From Rhodocyclales bacterium (lineage in GTDB: Bacteria; Pseudomonadota; Gammaproteobacteria; Burkholderiales; Rhodocyclaceae): a stretch of DNA of 64,000 nucleotides. The stretch lies in NCBI GenBank assembly GCA_028292505.1, contig JAQGMF010000010.1, positions 310,001-374,000 on the forward strand, in the 5' to 3' direction. The position numbers and the translations under genes were made by a program. The notes under the pieces are model-generated. The model saw only the letters and a program-made list of their open reading frames with translations, searched no databases and was not told the DNA's origin. Positions within the stretch are counted from its first letter, which is position 1. The number at the start of each line of letters is the position of its first letter. Shown here piece after piece: positions 7,783-15,104 of this stretch.

Positions 7783-9105
7783 TTAAGGTAATGTATTTGT
7801 CATTGAATCGGGATCATCGCCCCAGGGCGCGACCTTGAGAAGCAGCAGCATGCCGGGAATGGCGAGCAAGAAGCAGAGCAAGAAGAAATTGAAATATCCG
7901 AGTCCGGCAACATGAAAGTTGCCAATCCAGCGTAGGGATACATCGAAACCTTCAACGAGCCAGCCTGCTGAAGCATTGATGAGCGTGCGTGGCACCGCCA
8001 TCAGACTGGTGAACAGGGCCAGCTGCGTCGCCGTATATGCTGGATGGGTACTGCGCGCGATGAAGGCGACAAAGGCTGCCGTACCCAGGCCGACGCCCAG
8101 CGCTTCAAGGCCGATCACGACCGCGAGCACCGCCAGGCGCGAGGCATCGGGCGTTGCAGTACCGAGCCACGCCAAGTACGCAAAGCCGAGAATGGCGATC
8201 ATCTGCACCACGCCGAACAGCCATAGCGCGCGATTGATGCCAGTGCGCACCATCCACAAACCGCCGAGCAAGCCGCCGATGACACTGGGCCATAGACCGG
8301 CATTTTTGGCGATGAGGCCGATATCCGTTTTGGTGTAGCCCATATCGAGATAGAAGGGCGTGGCAAGCGCGGTGCACAGTGAGTCACCGAGCTTGTACAG
8401 CAGGATGAAGGCGAGGATCAGCAAAGCCGCCTTGATGCCGTTGCGCTGGAAGAATTCGTGGAAGGGTTCGATCACCGCCTCGCGCAAGCTACGCGGCGCC
8501 GCGTTGGCAGCAATGGGTTCGCGCACCAGCAGGGTCATGACCAAACCGGGTAGCATGAACAATGCGGTTATGACAAATACCTGCCCCCACGGCAAACGAT
8601 CGGCAAGAATCAGCGCCAGCGAACCAGGTACGAGCCCCGCGAGTCTGTAGGCGTTGACGTGCACTGCGCTGCCCAGACCCAGTTCTTCGTCGTGCAATAG
8701 CTCGCGACGAAATGCATCGAGCACGATGTCGAGCGTCGCGGAGAGAAAAGCGATGCCGGCGGTAAACGCCAGGACCATGCCAATATCATTCTTCGGCGAG
8801 AGCTGACCGAGCCAGGCGATGGCCGCCAGCAAGGCGATATGCGAAATCGCCATCCAGCCACGCCGACGTCCGAGCCAAGGCAGTGCATAGCGGTCGAGCA
8901 GCGGTGACCACAGGAACTTCCAGGTGTAGGGAAACTGGATCAGCGCAAACGCGCCGATCGCTTTCAGGCTCAGGCCCTCGGTCTTGAGCCAGGCCGGTAC
9001 GAGGTTGAGCAGCAGGTAGAGCGGCAAGCCCGACGAGAAGCCGGTGAAGACGCAAATCAACATGCGCCGCGATAACAGCGCGCGCCAAGCGGAAGTGGGG
9101 TTCAT
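7783..9105 (-). CDS. ampG: AmpG-type muropeptide MFS permease
   Basis: 440-residue major facilitator protein with about 12 hydrophobic segments. The N-terminus RMLICVFTGFSSGLPLYLL and QFPYTWKFLWSPLLDRY are characteristic of AmpG. It imports GlcNAc-anhydroMurNAc peptides from the periplasm for cell-wall recycling and affects beta-lactamase induction. ATG 9105 is chosen; upstream in-frame sequence overlaps metW. The order metX-metW-ampG is frequent in betaproteobacteria. The NamZ-type muramidase at 47785 is the other muropeptide gene in the window. Confidence 0.9.
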   Translation of the reverse strand: MNPTSAWRALLSRRMLICVFTGFSSGLPLYLLLNLVPAWLKTEGLSLKAIGAFALIQFPYTWKFLWSPLLDRYALPWLGRRRGWMAISHIALLAAIAWLGQLSPKNDIGMVLAFTAGIAFLSATLDIVLDAFRRELLHDEELGLGSAVHVNAYRLAGLVPGSLALILADRLPWGQVFVITALFMLPGLVMTLLVREPIAANAAPRSLREAVIEPFHEFFQRNGIKAALLILAFILLYKLGDSLCTALATPFYLDMGYTKTDIGLIAKNAGLWPSVIGGLLGGLWMVRTGINRALWLFGVVQMIAILGFAYLAWLGTATPDASRLAVLAVVIGLEALGVGLGTAAFVAFIARSTHPAYTATQLALFTSLMAVPRTLINASAGWLVEGFDVSLRWIGNFHVAGLGYFNFFLLCFLLAIPGMLLLLKVAPWGDDPDSMTNTLP

Positions 9106-9134
9106 GCGGTTTCTTTTGCGTGGCAGCTGGTGGC

Positions 9135-9731
9135 TCAACGCCCTAGCCTGTAGATCGCCACGCTGGCGTAGTTGTTCGGGTCGGTCGTGATCTCGCGGTC
9201 TTCGTCGAACGCCACGCGCTGCAAAACGGTGATGCCGCGTTTCTGACACAACAGCTCGAAATCGGCCATGGTGAAGAAGCGCACGTTGGGCGTGTTGAAC
9301 CACTCGTAGGGCAGGATGTCGGAGACGGGCATGTGGCCTTCGGCGATCGATACGCGATGGCGCCAGTAGCCGAAGTTCGGGAAGCTGACCACGGCCTCGC
9401 GGCCGACACGCAGCATTTCGCTCAGTATGCCATCGGTATTGTGTACGGCCTGCAGCGAGAGGCTCATGATGACGTGATCGAACTGCGCGTCCTCGAAGCC
9501 AGCAAGGCCTTGCTCCAGGTCGATCTGCAGCACGTTGATGCCGGCTGCGATACAGGCCACCACGCGTTCCACGTCGCGCTCGATGCCGTAGCCTTTCACG
9601 CCGCGCTCGGCGATGAGATGCGCGAGCAAGTCGCCGTCGCCGCAGCCGAGATCGAGTACGCGCTCGCCGGGCGTGATCCAGCGCGTGATGATGTCGAAAT
9701 CGAAGCGGCTATCCTGGGTAAGACTGACCAT
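9135..9731 (-). CDS. metW: Methionine biosynthesis protein MetW
   Basis: 198-residue Rossmann methyltransferase-like protein. VLDLGCGDGDLLAHL (AdoMet-binding motif I), YGIERDVERVVACIAAGINV, DHVIMSLSLQAVHN and SFPNFGYWRHRVSI are typical MetW blocks. ATG 9731 starts 4 bases after the metX stop, so the pair is transcribed together from the riboswitch-controlled promoter. MetW is needed with MetX for homoserine acylation in many proteobacteria. Its exact biochemical role is less defined than that of MetX. Confidence 0.94.
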   Translation of the reverse strand: MVSLTQDSRFDFDIITRWITPGERVLDLGCGDGDLLAHLIAERGVKGYGIERDVERVVACIAAGINVLQIDLEQGLAGFEDAQFDHVIMSLSLQAVHNTDGILSEMLRVGREAVVSFPNFGYWRHRVSIAEGHMPVSDILPYEWFNTPNVRFFTMADFELLCQKRGITVLQRVAFDEDREITTDPNNYASVAIYRLGR

Positions 9732-9735
9732 GATT

Positions 9736-10863
9736 TCAGACCTCGATGTTCGAGAAATAAGCACGCAACGCCGCATGGTAATGCGCGTCGTCAAGCAGGA
9801 AGGAGTCGTGGCCGGCAGCGCATTCGAGTTCGACGTAGGCGACATCGCGGCCGCCATGCATCAGCGCAAAAAGAAGTTCGCGCGAACGCTCGGGCGGGAA
9901 ACGCCAATCCGTGGTGAAGGAGGCGATGAAGAACTTCGCCCTGGCGCGCACCATCGCTTCTTGCAAATTGCCGTCGTAGTCGTAAGCGGGATCGAAGTAG
10001 TCCAGCGCCTTGGTGGTGAGCAGGTAGGTGTTGGCGTCGAAGAAGCCGGCGAACTTGTCCCCCTGATAATGCAGGTAGGATTCGATCTCGAAGTCGACGC
10101 CAAAGTGGAATTTGTGCTCGCCGTGGCGCAGGCGGCGGCCGAACTTCTGGGCCATCGCATCGTCCGACAGATAGGTGATGTGGCCCAGCATACGCGCCAG
10201 ACGCAAGCCGCTGACCGGCACGACGCCGTGCTCGTAATAGTTACCCCCATGAAAATCCGGGTCGCGCAAGATGGCCTGGCGCGCCACTTCGTTGAAGGCG
10301 ATGTTCTCGGCCGAGAGCTTGGGCGCAGCGGCGACGATCATGCCGTGACGTACGCGATCGGCATATCGCAGGGTCCAGTCCAGCGCCTGCATGCCGCCCA
10401 GACTACCGCCCAGCACGGCGGCGAATTGCGAGATGCCGAGTCGCTCGCCAAGACGTGCGTGGGAGTCGACCCAGTCGTCCACCGTGACGAAAGGGAAGTC
10501 CGCGCCCCAAGGCTTGTCCGTCGCCGGGTTGATGGATTTTGGCCCGGTGCTGCCATAACAACCGCCAAGATTATTGACGCCGATGACGAAGAACTTGTTC
10601 GTATCCAGCGGCTTGCCCGGGCCGACGAGATTGTCCCACCAGCCGACGCTTTTGGGATCGTCCGCGTATATGCCAGCGACATGGTGCGAGCCGGACAGTG
10701 CGTGGCACACCAGTACCGCATTGCTGGCCGTAGCGTTGAGCGTGCCATAGGTCTCGAAGACCAGGTCGTAGGCGGGCAGCACACCGCCGCTCTTCAGGGC
10801 GAGCGGTGTATCGAAGTGAGCGCGTTGCGGCGTTACGATGCCGATGGATGCAGAGGTTGTCAT
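9736..10863 (-). CDS. metX: Homoserine O-acyltransferase MetX
   Basis: 375-residue alpha/beta hydrolase-fold enzyme activating homoserine for methionine synthesis. The nucleophile elbow is GGSLGG with S154. The catalytic Asp and His are in DWRFPPERS and [12 protein letters not shown] near the C-terminus. ATG 10863 ([10 protein letters not shown]) is preferred over the upstream ATG, which lies between the attenuator and the gene. Whether the donor is acetyl- or succinyl-CoA cannot be decided by eye; betaproteobacterial MetX proteins include succinyltransferases. It is controlled by an AdoMet riboswitch in its leader. Confidence 0.95.
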   Translation of the reverse strand: MTTSASIGIVTPQRAHFDTPLALKSGGVLPAYDLVFETYGTLNATASNAVLVCHALSGSHHVAGIYADDPKSVGWWDNLVGPGKPLDTNKFFVIGVNNLGGCYGSTGPKSINPATDKPWGADFPFVTVDDWVDSHARLGERLGISQFAAVLGGSLGGMQALDWTLRYADRVRHGMIVAAAPKLSAENIAFNEVARQAILRDPDFHGGNYYEHGVVPVSGLRLARMLGHITYLSDDAMAQKFGRRLRHGEHKFHFGVDFEIESYLHYQGDKFAGFFDANTYLLTTKALDYFDPAYDYDGNLQEAMVRARAKFFIASFTTDWRFPPERSRELLFALMHGGRDVAYVELECAAGHDSFLLDDAHYHAALRAYFSNIEV

Positions 10864-10906
10864 GTCGGAAAACAAGTAAGCAGCAATGGCAGAGGCAGGC
10901 AAACAG

Positions 10907-10946
10907 AAAAGCAAAAGCCCAGCCGGCTGGTTTGCGCGACTGGGCT
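10907..10946 (-). terminator. Attenuator hairpin in the metX leader
   Basis: On the minus strand AGCCCAG (10946-10940) pairs with CTGGGCT (10922-10916), with a 17-base loop, followed by TTTTGCTTTTC. It lies between the SAM-II aptamer and the metX start, so it is a likely ligand-controlled or constitutive terminator. Another gene's terminator is unlikely, since no gene ends here. Confidence 0.7.
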
Positions 10947-10970
10947 GTTTGTACCATCGGTACCGCTCCC

Positions 10971-11024
10971 ACTCGCTTTAGCCAAATTTATAAAGCGCCC
11001 GCAAGCTGAGTCAAATTGGCGCAG
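10971..11024 (-). ncRNA. SAM-II riboswitch upstream of metX
   Basis: Read on the minus strand this is TGCGCCAATTTGACTCAGC followed by TTGCGGGCGCTTTATAAATT and TGGCTAAAGCGAG. It follows the SAM-II pattern: P1 GCGC...GCGC, the AATTT loop segment, the conserved T-ATAAAT joining strand and the GCTAAAG 3' pseudoknot strand. It sits about 110 bases upstream of metX, with an attenuator hairpin between them. High AdoMet should close the pseudoknot and reduce metXW expression. Confidence 0.87.
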
Positions 11025-11029
11025 AGGGG

Positions 11030-11058
11030 AAACTAACGCCTGAGCAATGGATTGTCAA
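11030..11058 (-). promoter_or_regulatory. metXW promoter
   Basis: A perfect -35 TTGACA (11058-11053, minus strand) is followed after 17 bases by TAGTTT (11035-11030). The predicted transcript start, near 11023, coincides with the first base of the SAM-II element, which supports both calls. Confidence 0.55.
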
Positions 11059-11231
11059 ACATGCTGGATCAAGGATTGGTGCGAACTTGTCGAACTGCGT
11101 AGCAATACCGGACTAGACACTGCCCTTTTGCACACATAAATTCATAACGAGTCTGGGCTATAAAGAGAACCTCTTATGAAATATCGCCTGACATAACGGC
11201 GTCGCATGCGCTTTCCCTAACGGGGGTTCAG
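11059..11231. other. Non-coding remainder of the metX / sigma-54-activator gap
   Basis: The gap 10864-11231 contains the metX attenuator, riboswitch and promoter. The remaining 170 bases before the activator gene show an AT-richer stretch with TATAAAG and CTCTTATGA words. I see no -24/-12 (GG-N10-GC) promoter, RNA gene or ORF in it. Confidence 0.4.
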
Positions 11232-12203
11232 ATGGCTACTGTCGTACCCAACATGATCGGTGCCTCGCCTGTCTTCACGCGAGTTCTGGAAACCATTAAA
11301 TGCCTGGCACGTTTTGATGCGCCGGTGCTGCTCACCGGCGAAACAGGGACGGGCAAGGAGCTGGCCGCGCGGGCCATTCATTATCTGAGCGCGCGTGCCG
11401 CGTCGCCCTTTGTGCCGGTCAACTGCGGCGCATTGCCCGACACACTAATCGAGAGCGAATTGTTCGGACACGAGCGCGGCGCATTCACCGATGCGCGCCA
11501 AAGCCGCATCGGTCTGGTCGAAGCAGCGCGCGGCGGCACTTTGTTCCTGGATGAAGTCGACTCGCTGCCGATGCGCGCACAGGCTGCGCTGTTGCGCTTT
11601 CTGCAGGATCAGACCTTCCGTCCATTGGGTGCTTCCGATGAGGTATCTGGCGACGTGCGCATCGTTGCGGCTGCGAGTCCTCGTATGCCGGAGATGGTGG
11701 CGCACGGCAGCTTCCGTGCCGATCTGGCTTTTCGCCTCGATGTGCTGGCCGTGGAGATGCCACCGCTGCGCGAGCGCACGGGCGATGCGCATCTGCTCGC
11801 CGCGCACTTTGCCGAACGCCACGCGGCACGCTACAACATGAAAGTCCGCGCTTTCGATGCAGACAGTCTGGTCTGGCTCGACACGCATCACTGGCCCGGC
11901 AATGTGCGCGAACTGGACAACCTCGTACATCGCCAGACTCTGCTCGGCCAAGATGCGGAACTACGCCTCGCGCCGGAAAAGTGGCATGCCCGCAGCGAAC
12001 GTCCGACGTCCGGCCCGGTGCTTTTCAACGATGCGCGCCACGAAGCCATGAGTGCCTGGGAGCGCCAGTATCTTTCACACCTGTTGCGTGAAACCGGCGG
12101 CAATGTCACGCGCGCCGCGCAACTGGCCGGCAAGGAGCGCCGTGCGCTGGGCAAGCTGCTCAAGAAGCACGGCATCGATCGCGACTTCTTCGGTACGGCT
12201 TAG
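11232..12203 (+). CDS. Sigma-54-dependent transcriptional activator without a sensory domain
   Basis: 323-residue bacterial enhancer-binding protein made of the AAA+ domain and a Fis-type helix-turn-helix only, like PspF. Walker A is GETGTGKE (36-43), Walker B is LFLDEVD (104-110), and an arginine-finger region LRER is present. The sigma-54 contact loop reads GAFTDA (83-88) instead of the usual GAFTGA. The C-terminal helix-turn-helix is GNVTRAAQLAGKERRALGKL (from about residue 288). Lacking a receiver or ligand domain, it must be controlled by a partner protein or by expression. No obvious partner is adjacent. Confidence 0.9.
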   Translation: MATVVPNMIGASPVFTRVLETIKCLARFDAPVLLTGETGTGKELAARAIHYLSARAASPFVPVNCGALPDTLIESELFGHERGAFTDARQSRIGLVEAARGGTLFLDEVDSLPMRAQAALLRFLQDQTFRPLGASDEVSGDVRIVAAASPRMPEMVAHGSFRADLAFRLDVLAVEMPPLRERTGDAHLLAAHFAERHAARYNMKVRAFDADSLVWLDTHHWPGNVRELDNLVHRQTLLGQDAELRLAPEKWHARSERPTSGPVLFNDARHEAMSAWERQYLSHLLRETGGNVTRAAQLAGKERRALGKLLKKHGIDRDFFGTA

Positions 12204-12209
12204 AGGCTG

Positions 12210-12242
12210 TTCACAGTAGCGCGACCGTCAGCCCACTGTGAA
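12210..12242 (+). terminator. Possible terminator hairpin after the sigma-54 activator
   Basis: TTCACAGT (12210-12217) and ACTGTGAA (12235-12242) form a perfect 8-bp stem just after the stop codon. There is no U-run, so it may be a processing or Rho-associated structure. Confidence 0.35.
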
Positions 12243-12359
12243 TACGCCCTAAGATCCGCCGCCATTTCAAGGGATCGCGTCGCGGACAATGACTTGCGGA
12301 ACAAGGTGCGAGCGTGGGTCAGGCAATATCATATGGGCATAAACACATGGGAGCCCAAC

Positions 12360-12848
12360 ATGCAAATTCGTCCTTTCGTGCCACGCGACGAACTCGGTAT
12401 CAGTGAGATTTACAACGACTACGTCACTGAGACAATCGTCACCTTTGAAGAAGAGCCGCTGTCATCCAAGCAAATGCGTGATCGGATCGACAGCTACCTC
12501 GGGCACTATCCGTGGTTCGTATGCGAGCTTGATGGACAGATCGTTGGCTACAGCTACGCCGGCAAGTTCCACCAACGGGCCGCGTATCGGCACACCACGG
12601 AAGTTACTGTTTATGTGCGCAGGGGCTTCGAGCGACGAGGCATTGGCAGAGCACTGTACGAACCGCTGTTCGCTCGGCTCGCAGGCGAGGGCTGTCATGT
12701 GGCACTTGCAGCCATTGCGTTACCCAATCAAGGCAGCGTCGGTTTGCATGAAGCATATGGTTTTACGAAAGTGGCGCACTTCTCGGAAGTTGGCAAGAAA
12801 TTCGGCGAATGGATTGACGTCGGCTACTGGCAAAAACGGTTCGCATAG
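12360..12848 (+). CDS. GNAT acetyltransferase, phosphinothricin-acetyltransferase-like
   Basis: 162 residues of the Pat/Bar type GNAT family. Visible features are ISEIYNDYVTETIVTFEEEP, the motif YSYAGKFHQRAAYRHTTEVT and acetyl-CoA binding RRGFERRGIGRALYE, then SVGLHEAYGFTKV and the C-terminal DVGYWQK. Such enzymes N-acetylate small amines (phosphinothricin, methionine sulfone/sulfoximine or similar). ATG 12360 has GGGAGC 6 bases upstream. It is cytoplasmic. The substrate is not deducible; amino-acid analogue detoxification is the family norm. Confidence 0.88.
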   Translation: MQIRPFVPRDELGISEIYNDYVTETIVTFEEEPLSSKQMRDRIDSYLGHYPWFVCELDGQIVGYSYAGKFHQRAAYRHTTEVTVYVRRGFERRGIGRALYEPLFARLAGEGCHVALAAIALPNQGSVGLHEAYGFTKVAHFSEVGKKFGEWIDVGYWQKRFA

Positions 12849-12912
12849 GAGCGATTTGCTGTACTAATTCGCTGTACTACATTGAAGCGCCGACATAAAA
12901 ATAGAGAGCGTC

Positions 12913-13386
12913 ATGCCGCCACGCACCTCACCCGTTGACCTGCATGACAATGCCCACACCATGGATCTGCTTGATCACTATGCCCACGACCCCATGGGCG
13001 GCGCTGCGGGTCTGTCGCAGCATGCCAAAGCCCATCTCGTCGAAGCACTGCGCATGCGTTCGGATTATTTCGGCTTCTTCGCGTGGCAGGACGAACAAGC
13101 CATCGGGCTGATCAACTGCTTCGAGGGCTTCTCGACCTTCACCGCCAAGCCCTTGTTGAATATCCATGACATTGTCGTAATGCGCGAGCATCGGCGGCGC
13201 GGTGTCGGCCGCATCTTATTGGCGGCTGCGGAAAATTGCGCAATTGCGCGCGGCTGTTGCAAGCTCACGCTCGAAGTGCTTGACCGCAATGCCGCGGCAT
13301 TGGCCGCCTACTTCACCTTCGGCTTCGCGCCTTATGCACTCGATCCAGCGGCCGGCCAGGCGATTTTCTTACAAAAATTCATTTAG
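12913..13386 (+). CDS. GNAT family N-acetyltransferase
   Basis: 157-residue GNAT protein, unrelated in detail to the preceding one. Motif A is HDIVVMREHRRRGVGRILLAAAE with the Q/RxxGxG/A acetyl-CoA loop. Motif B is NAAALAAYFTFGFAPYALD. The N-terminal half (MDLLDHYAHDPMGGAAGLS) matches the group that places a DPMGG segment at the substrate side. Substrate unknown. Same strand as its neighbours, but separated by about 65 bases on each side, so probably its own unit. Confidence 0.85.
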   Translation: MPPRTSPVDLHDNAHTMDLLDHYAHDPMGGAAGLSQHAKAHLVEALRMRSDYFGFFAWQDEQAIGLINCFEGFSTFTAKPLLNIHDIVVMREHRRRGVGRILLAAAENCAIARGCCKLTLEVLDRNAAALAAYFTFGFAPYALDPAAGQAIFLQKFI

Positions 13387-13454
13387 GCACCGAGCATTAG
13401 CCCTTCCCTGGAACTAATAACTGTTCTATATTTCTCAGGAAACGCGGAGGAATC

Positions 13455-13841
13455 ATGCTTGATATTGGCATTACACCTGCAGACGAAGCCGAGACGGAGC
13501 CGAGCGCGGTGCTTTCCAAAGCGCTGGTGCGCACCGCCGAACAGCTTGGACTGTCGCAAGCGCGGCTTGCGAAGGTGCTCGGTGTAAGCACGGCGACGGC
13601 CTCCCGCCTCGTCGCCGGACGCTACCGTCTGCAGCGCGAAAGCAAGGAATGGGATTTCGCCGTCCTGCTGGTGCGGCTGTTCCGTTCGCTCGATTCCATC
13701 GTCGGCACGCAGGAGGCCGCCCGTACCTGGCTCAACAATGAAAATCTGGCGCTGTCGGGCATGCCCATCGAATTGATCCAGCATACCGAGGGTCTGGTGC
13801 GTGTCGTGCAGTACCTCGACGCTTCGCGCGCACGGGTTTGA
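13455..13841 (+). CDS. Xre/MbcA/ParS-type antitoxin
   Basis: 128-residue antitoxin with an N-terminal Xre-like helix-turn-helix (QLGLSQARLAKVLGVSTATA, about residues 30-50). It also has the C-terminal MbcA/ParS toxin-binding domain: FRSLDSIVGTQEAARTWLNN, then GMPIELIQHTEGLVRVVQYL. It neutralises the RES toxin and normally represses the operon. Its stop overlaps the toxin start by 4 bases (TTGA). GGAGG precedes ATG 13455, and a TATATT -10-like word lies in the short upstream gap. Confidence 0.93.
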   Translation: MLDIGITPADEAETEPSAVLSKALVRTAEQLGLSQARLAKVLGVSTATASRLVAGRYRLQRESKEWDFAVLLVRLFRSLDSIVGTQEAARTWLNNENLALSGMPIELIQHTEGLVRVVQYLDASRARV

Positions 13842-14551
13842 GCACCTTGTTCGACGCTGCACAACTTGTCGCACTGGCTCGCCCGTTGCGTGCCACGCTG
13901 TGGCGCATGGTCGAGTCGCAACACGTCGCCAGCACCATGAAGCTGGTCGACAGTGCGGCCGAGCAAGACGTATTGGAGATTCTTCTCGAACAGGGCAAGC
14001 CGCCACAGCCCGTCAGCACGCAGACGCTCGACTACCTGCTCGCAAGTCCCTTCCGCTATCCACCCTATCCGTCGGGCTCGCGCTTTCGCGGCAGCACCGA
14101 TCCCGGCGTGTTCTACGGCGCGCGCAGCATGCGCACTGCTGCCGCCGAGCTGGGTTATTGGCGCTGGCGCTTCCTGCTCGATAGTCCTGCCTTGCAACAA
14201 GTCGGGCCCGTGCTACACACGGCTTTCCGCACCAAGGTCGATGCGTCTACCATCGATTTGCGCGAACCGCCGCTCGCCGCACACGTCGCGCTGTGGACCG
14301 CGCCGCGCGACTACAGCGCGACACAGGCATTGGCACGTGAGGCACGCACAGCGGGGCTGCAAGCCATTGTCTATGATTCGGTACGCGATCCGCAGCCGGA
14401 CTGGTGTGCCGCGCTCCTCACACCGGCCGGCTTCGCCAGCCGCAAACCCGATCCGCGCATGCAGTCGTGGTGGCTCACCACCACGCGCCAACGGGTCGTG
14501 TGGCGACGCGATGCGCAAACGATGAGCTTTGCCACCGACGATTGGCAGTGA
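13838..14551 (+). CDS. RES-domain toxin (NAD+-consuming)
   Basis: 237-residue RES-family protein. Conserved features are LWRMVESQHV (the R), SGSRFRGSTDPGVFYGARSM, RTAAAELGYWRWRF (the E) and IVYDSVRDPQP (the S). Characterised RES toxins (MbcT, ParT, P. putida Res) degrade or phosphorolyse NAD+ or ADP-ribosylate a target. Translation appears to start at TTG 13838 inside the antitoxin stop, which would couple and limit toxin synthesis. At 237 residues it is longer than minimal RES toxins; the N-terminal 60 residues are a helical extension. Confidence 0.92.
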   Translation: MSTLFDAAQLVALARPLRATLWRMVESQHVASTMKLVDSAAEQDVLEILLEQGKPPQPVSTQTLDYLLASPFRYPPYPSGSRFRGSTDPGVFYGARSMRTAAAELGYWRWRFLLDSPALQQVGPVLHTAFRTKVDASTIDLREPPLAAHVALWTAPRDYSATQALAREARTAGLQAIVYDSVRDPQPDWCAALLTPAGFASRKPDPRMQSWWLTTTRQRVVWRRDAQTMSFATDDWQ

Positions 14552-14581
14552 CAGATCGTTGCCAACGACATGGAGAGACTG

Positions 14582-15082
14582 ATGCTGCCATGCCTGAATT
14601 CCGCAAATTTCCTGACGCGTGTTGTCGTGACGACAAGTCTCTGCGCATGCATTCAGGCAGGCGCTGCTGATCTGCCCTGCGGCACGGGCGAACCAACCGC
14701 TACCTGCAGCGCACCGGTAATCGGCAACTGGGATATCTGGCGCTTCGTGATTGATAAGAAGACGGGCGACGCGCAGTCGTCGGAATCGGCCGCGATAGAT
14801 GATGCCGTGGCGATGCTGAAGCAGATCTACTCATGCACCCTCAGCTACGGAATCACCGACGCACCTTATGCCGAGAGCGCCAAGGTCCTGGACTGGACGT
14901 CGAAGGAAGATGCACCGCGCATTTCTTATTCCGGCGTCAGCAGCGGCAATGGCACTTGTCAGGACCGCGCAACGGAAAGCTCGGGCATGGTGATCATCCG
15001 CCGCGAACGCCGCATCGCCTGCCCGCGCGGCTACACCTGGCTGATACGCGACAACGAGATGTCGCTGTGCATTAAAGGGTGA
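14582..15082 (+). CDS. Exported cysteine-containing protein of unknown function
   Basis: 166 residues with a plausible signal peptide (about residues 1-29, cleavage after CIQAGA). ATG 14582 is preferred because GGAG stands 6 bases upstream, although an in-frame ATG exists at 14570. The mature part has six or more cysteines and ends CPRGYTWLIRDNEMSLCI, a motif reminiscent of N-terminal leaders of RHS/DUF6531 proteins. No RHS repeats follow, so it is either a free-standing relative or a remnant. Periplasmic disulfides are likely. It is the last rightward gene before the convergent FAD protein. Confidence 0.6.
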   Translation: MLPCLNSANFLTRVVVTTSLCACIQAGAADLPCGTGEPTATCSAPVIGNWDIWRFVIDKKTGDAQSSESAAIDDAVAMLKQIYSCTLSYGITDAPYAESAKVLDWTSKEDAPRISYSGVSSGNGTCQDRATESSGMVIIRRERRIACPRGYTWLIRDNEMSLCIKG

Positions 15083-15104
15083 TATGCATGATTCATATCA
15101 CGGA

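Noticed and set aside
9613-11043. 476-residue open frame on the plus strand antisense to metW, metX and the metX leader
   Set aside because: Its sequence has no family match and mirrors the codon structure of metX/metW on the other strand; the riboswitch region would be coding. A high-GC shadow frame.
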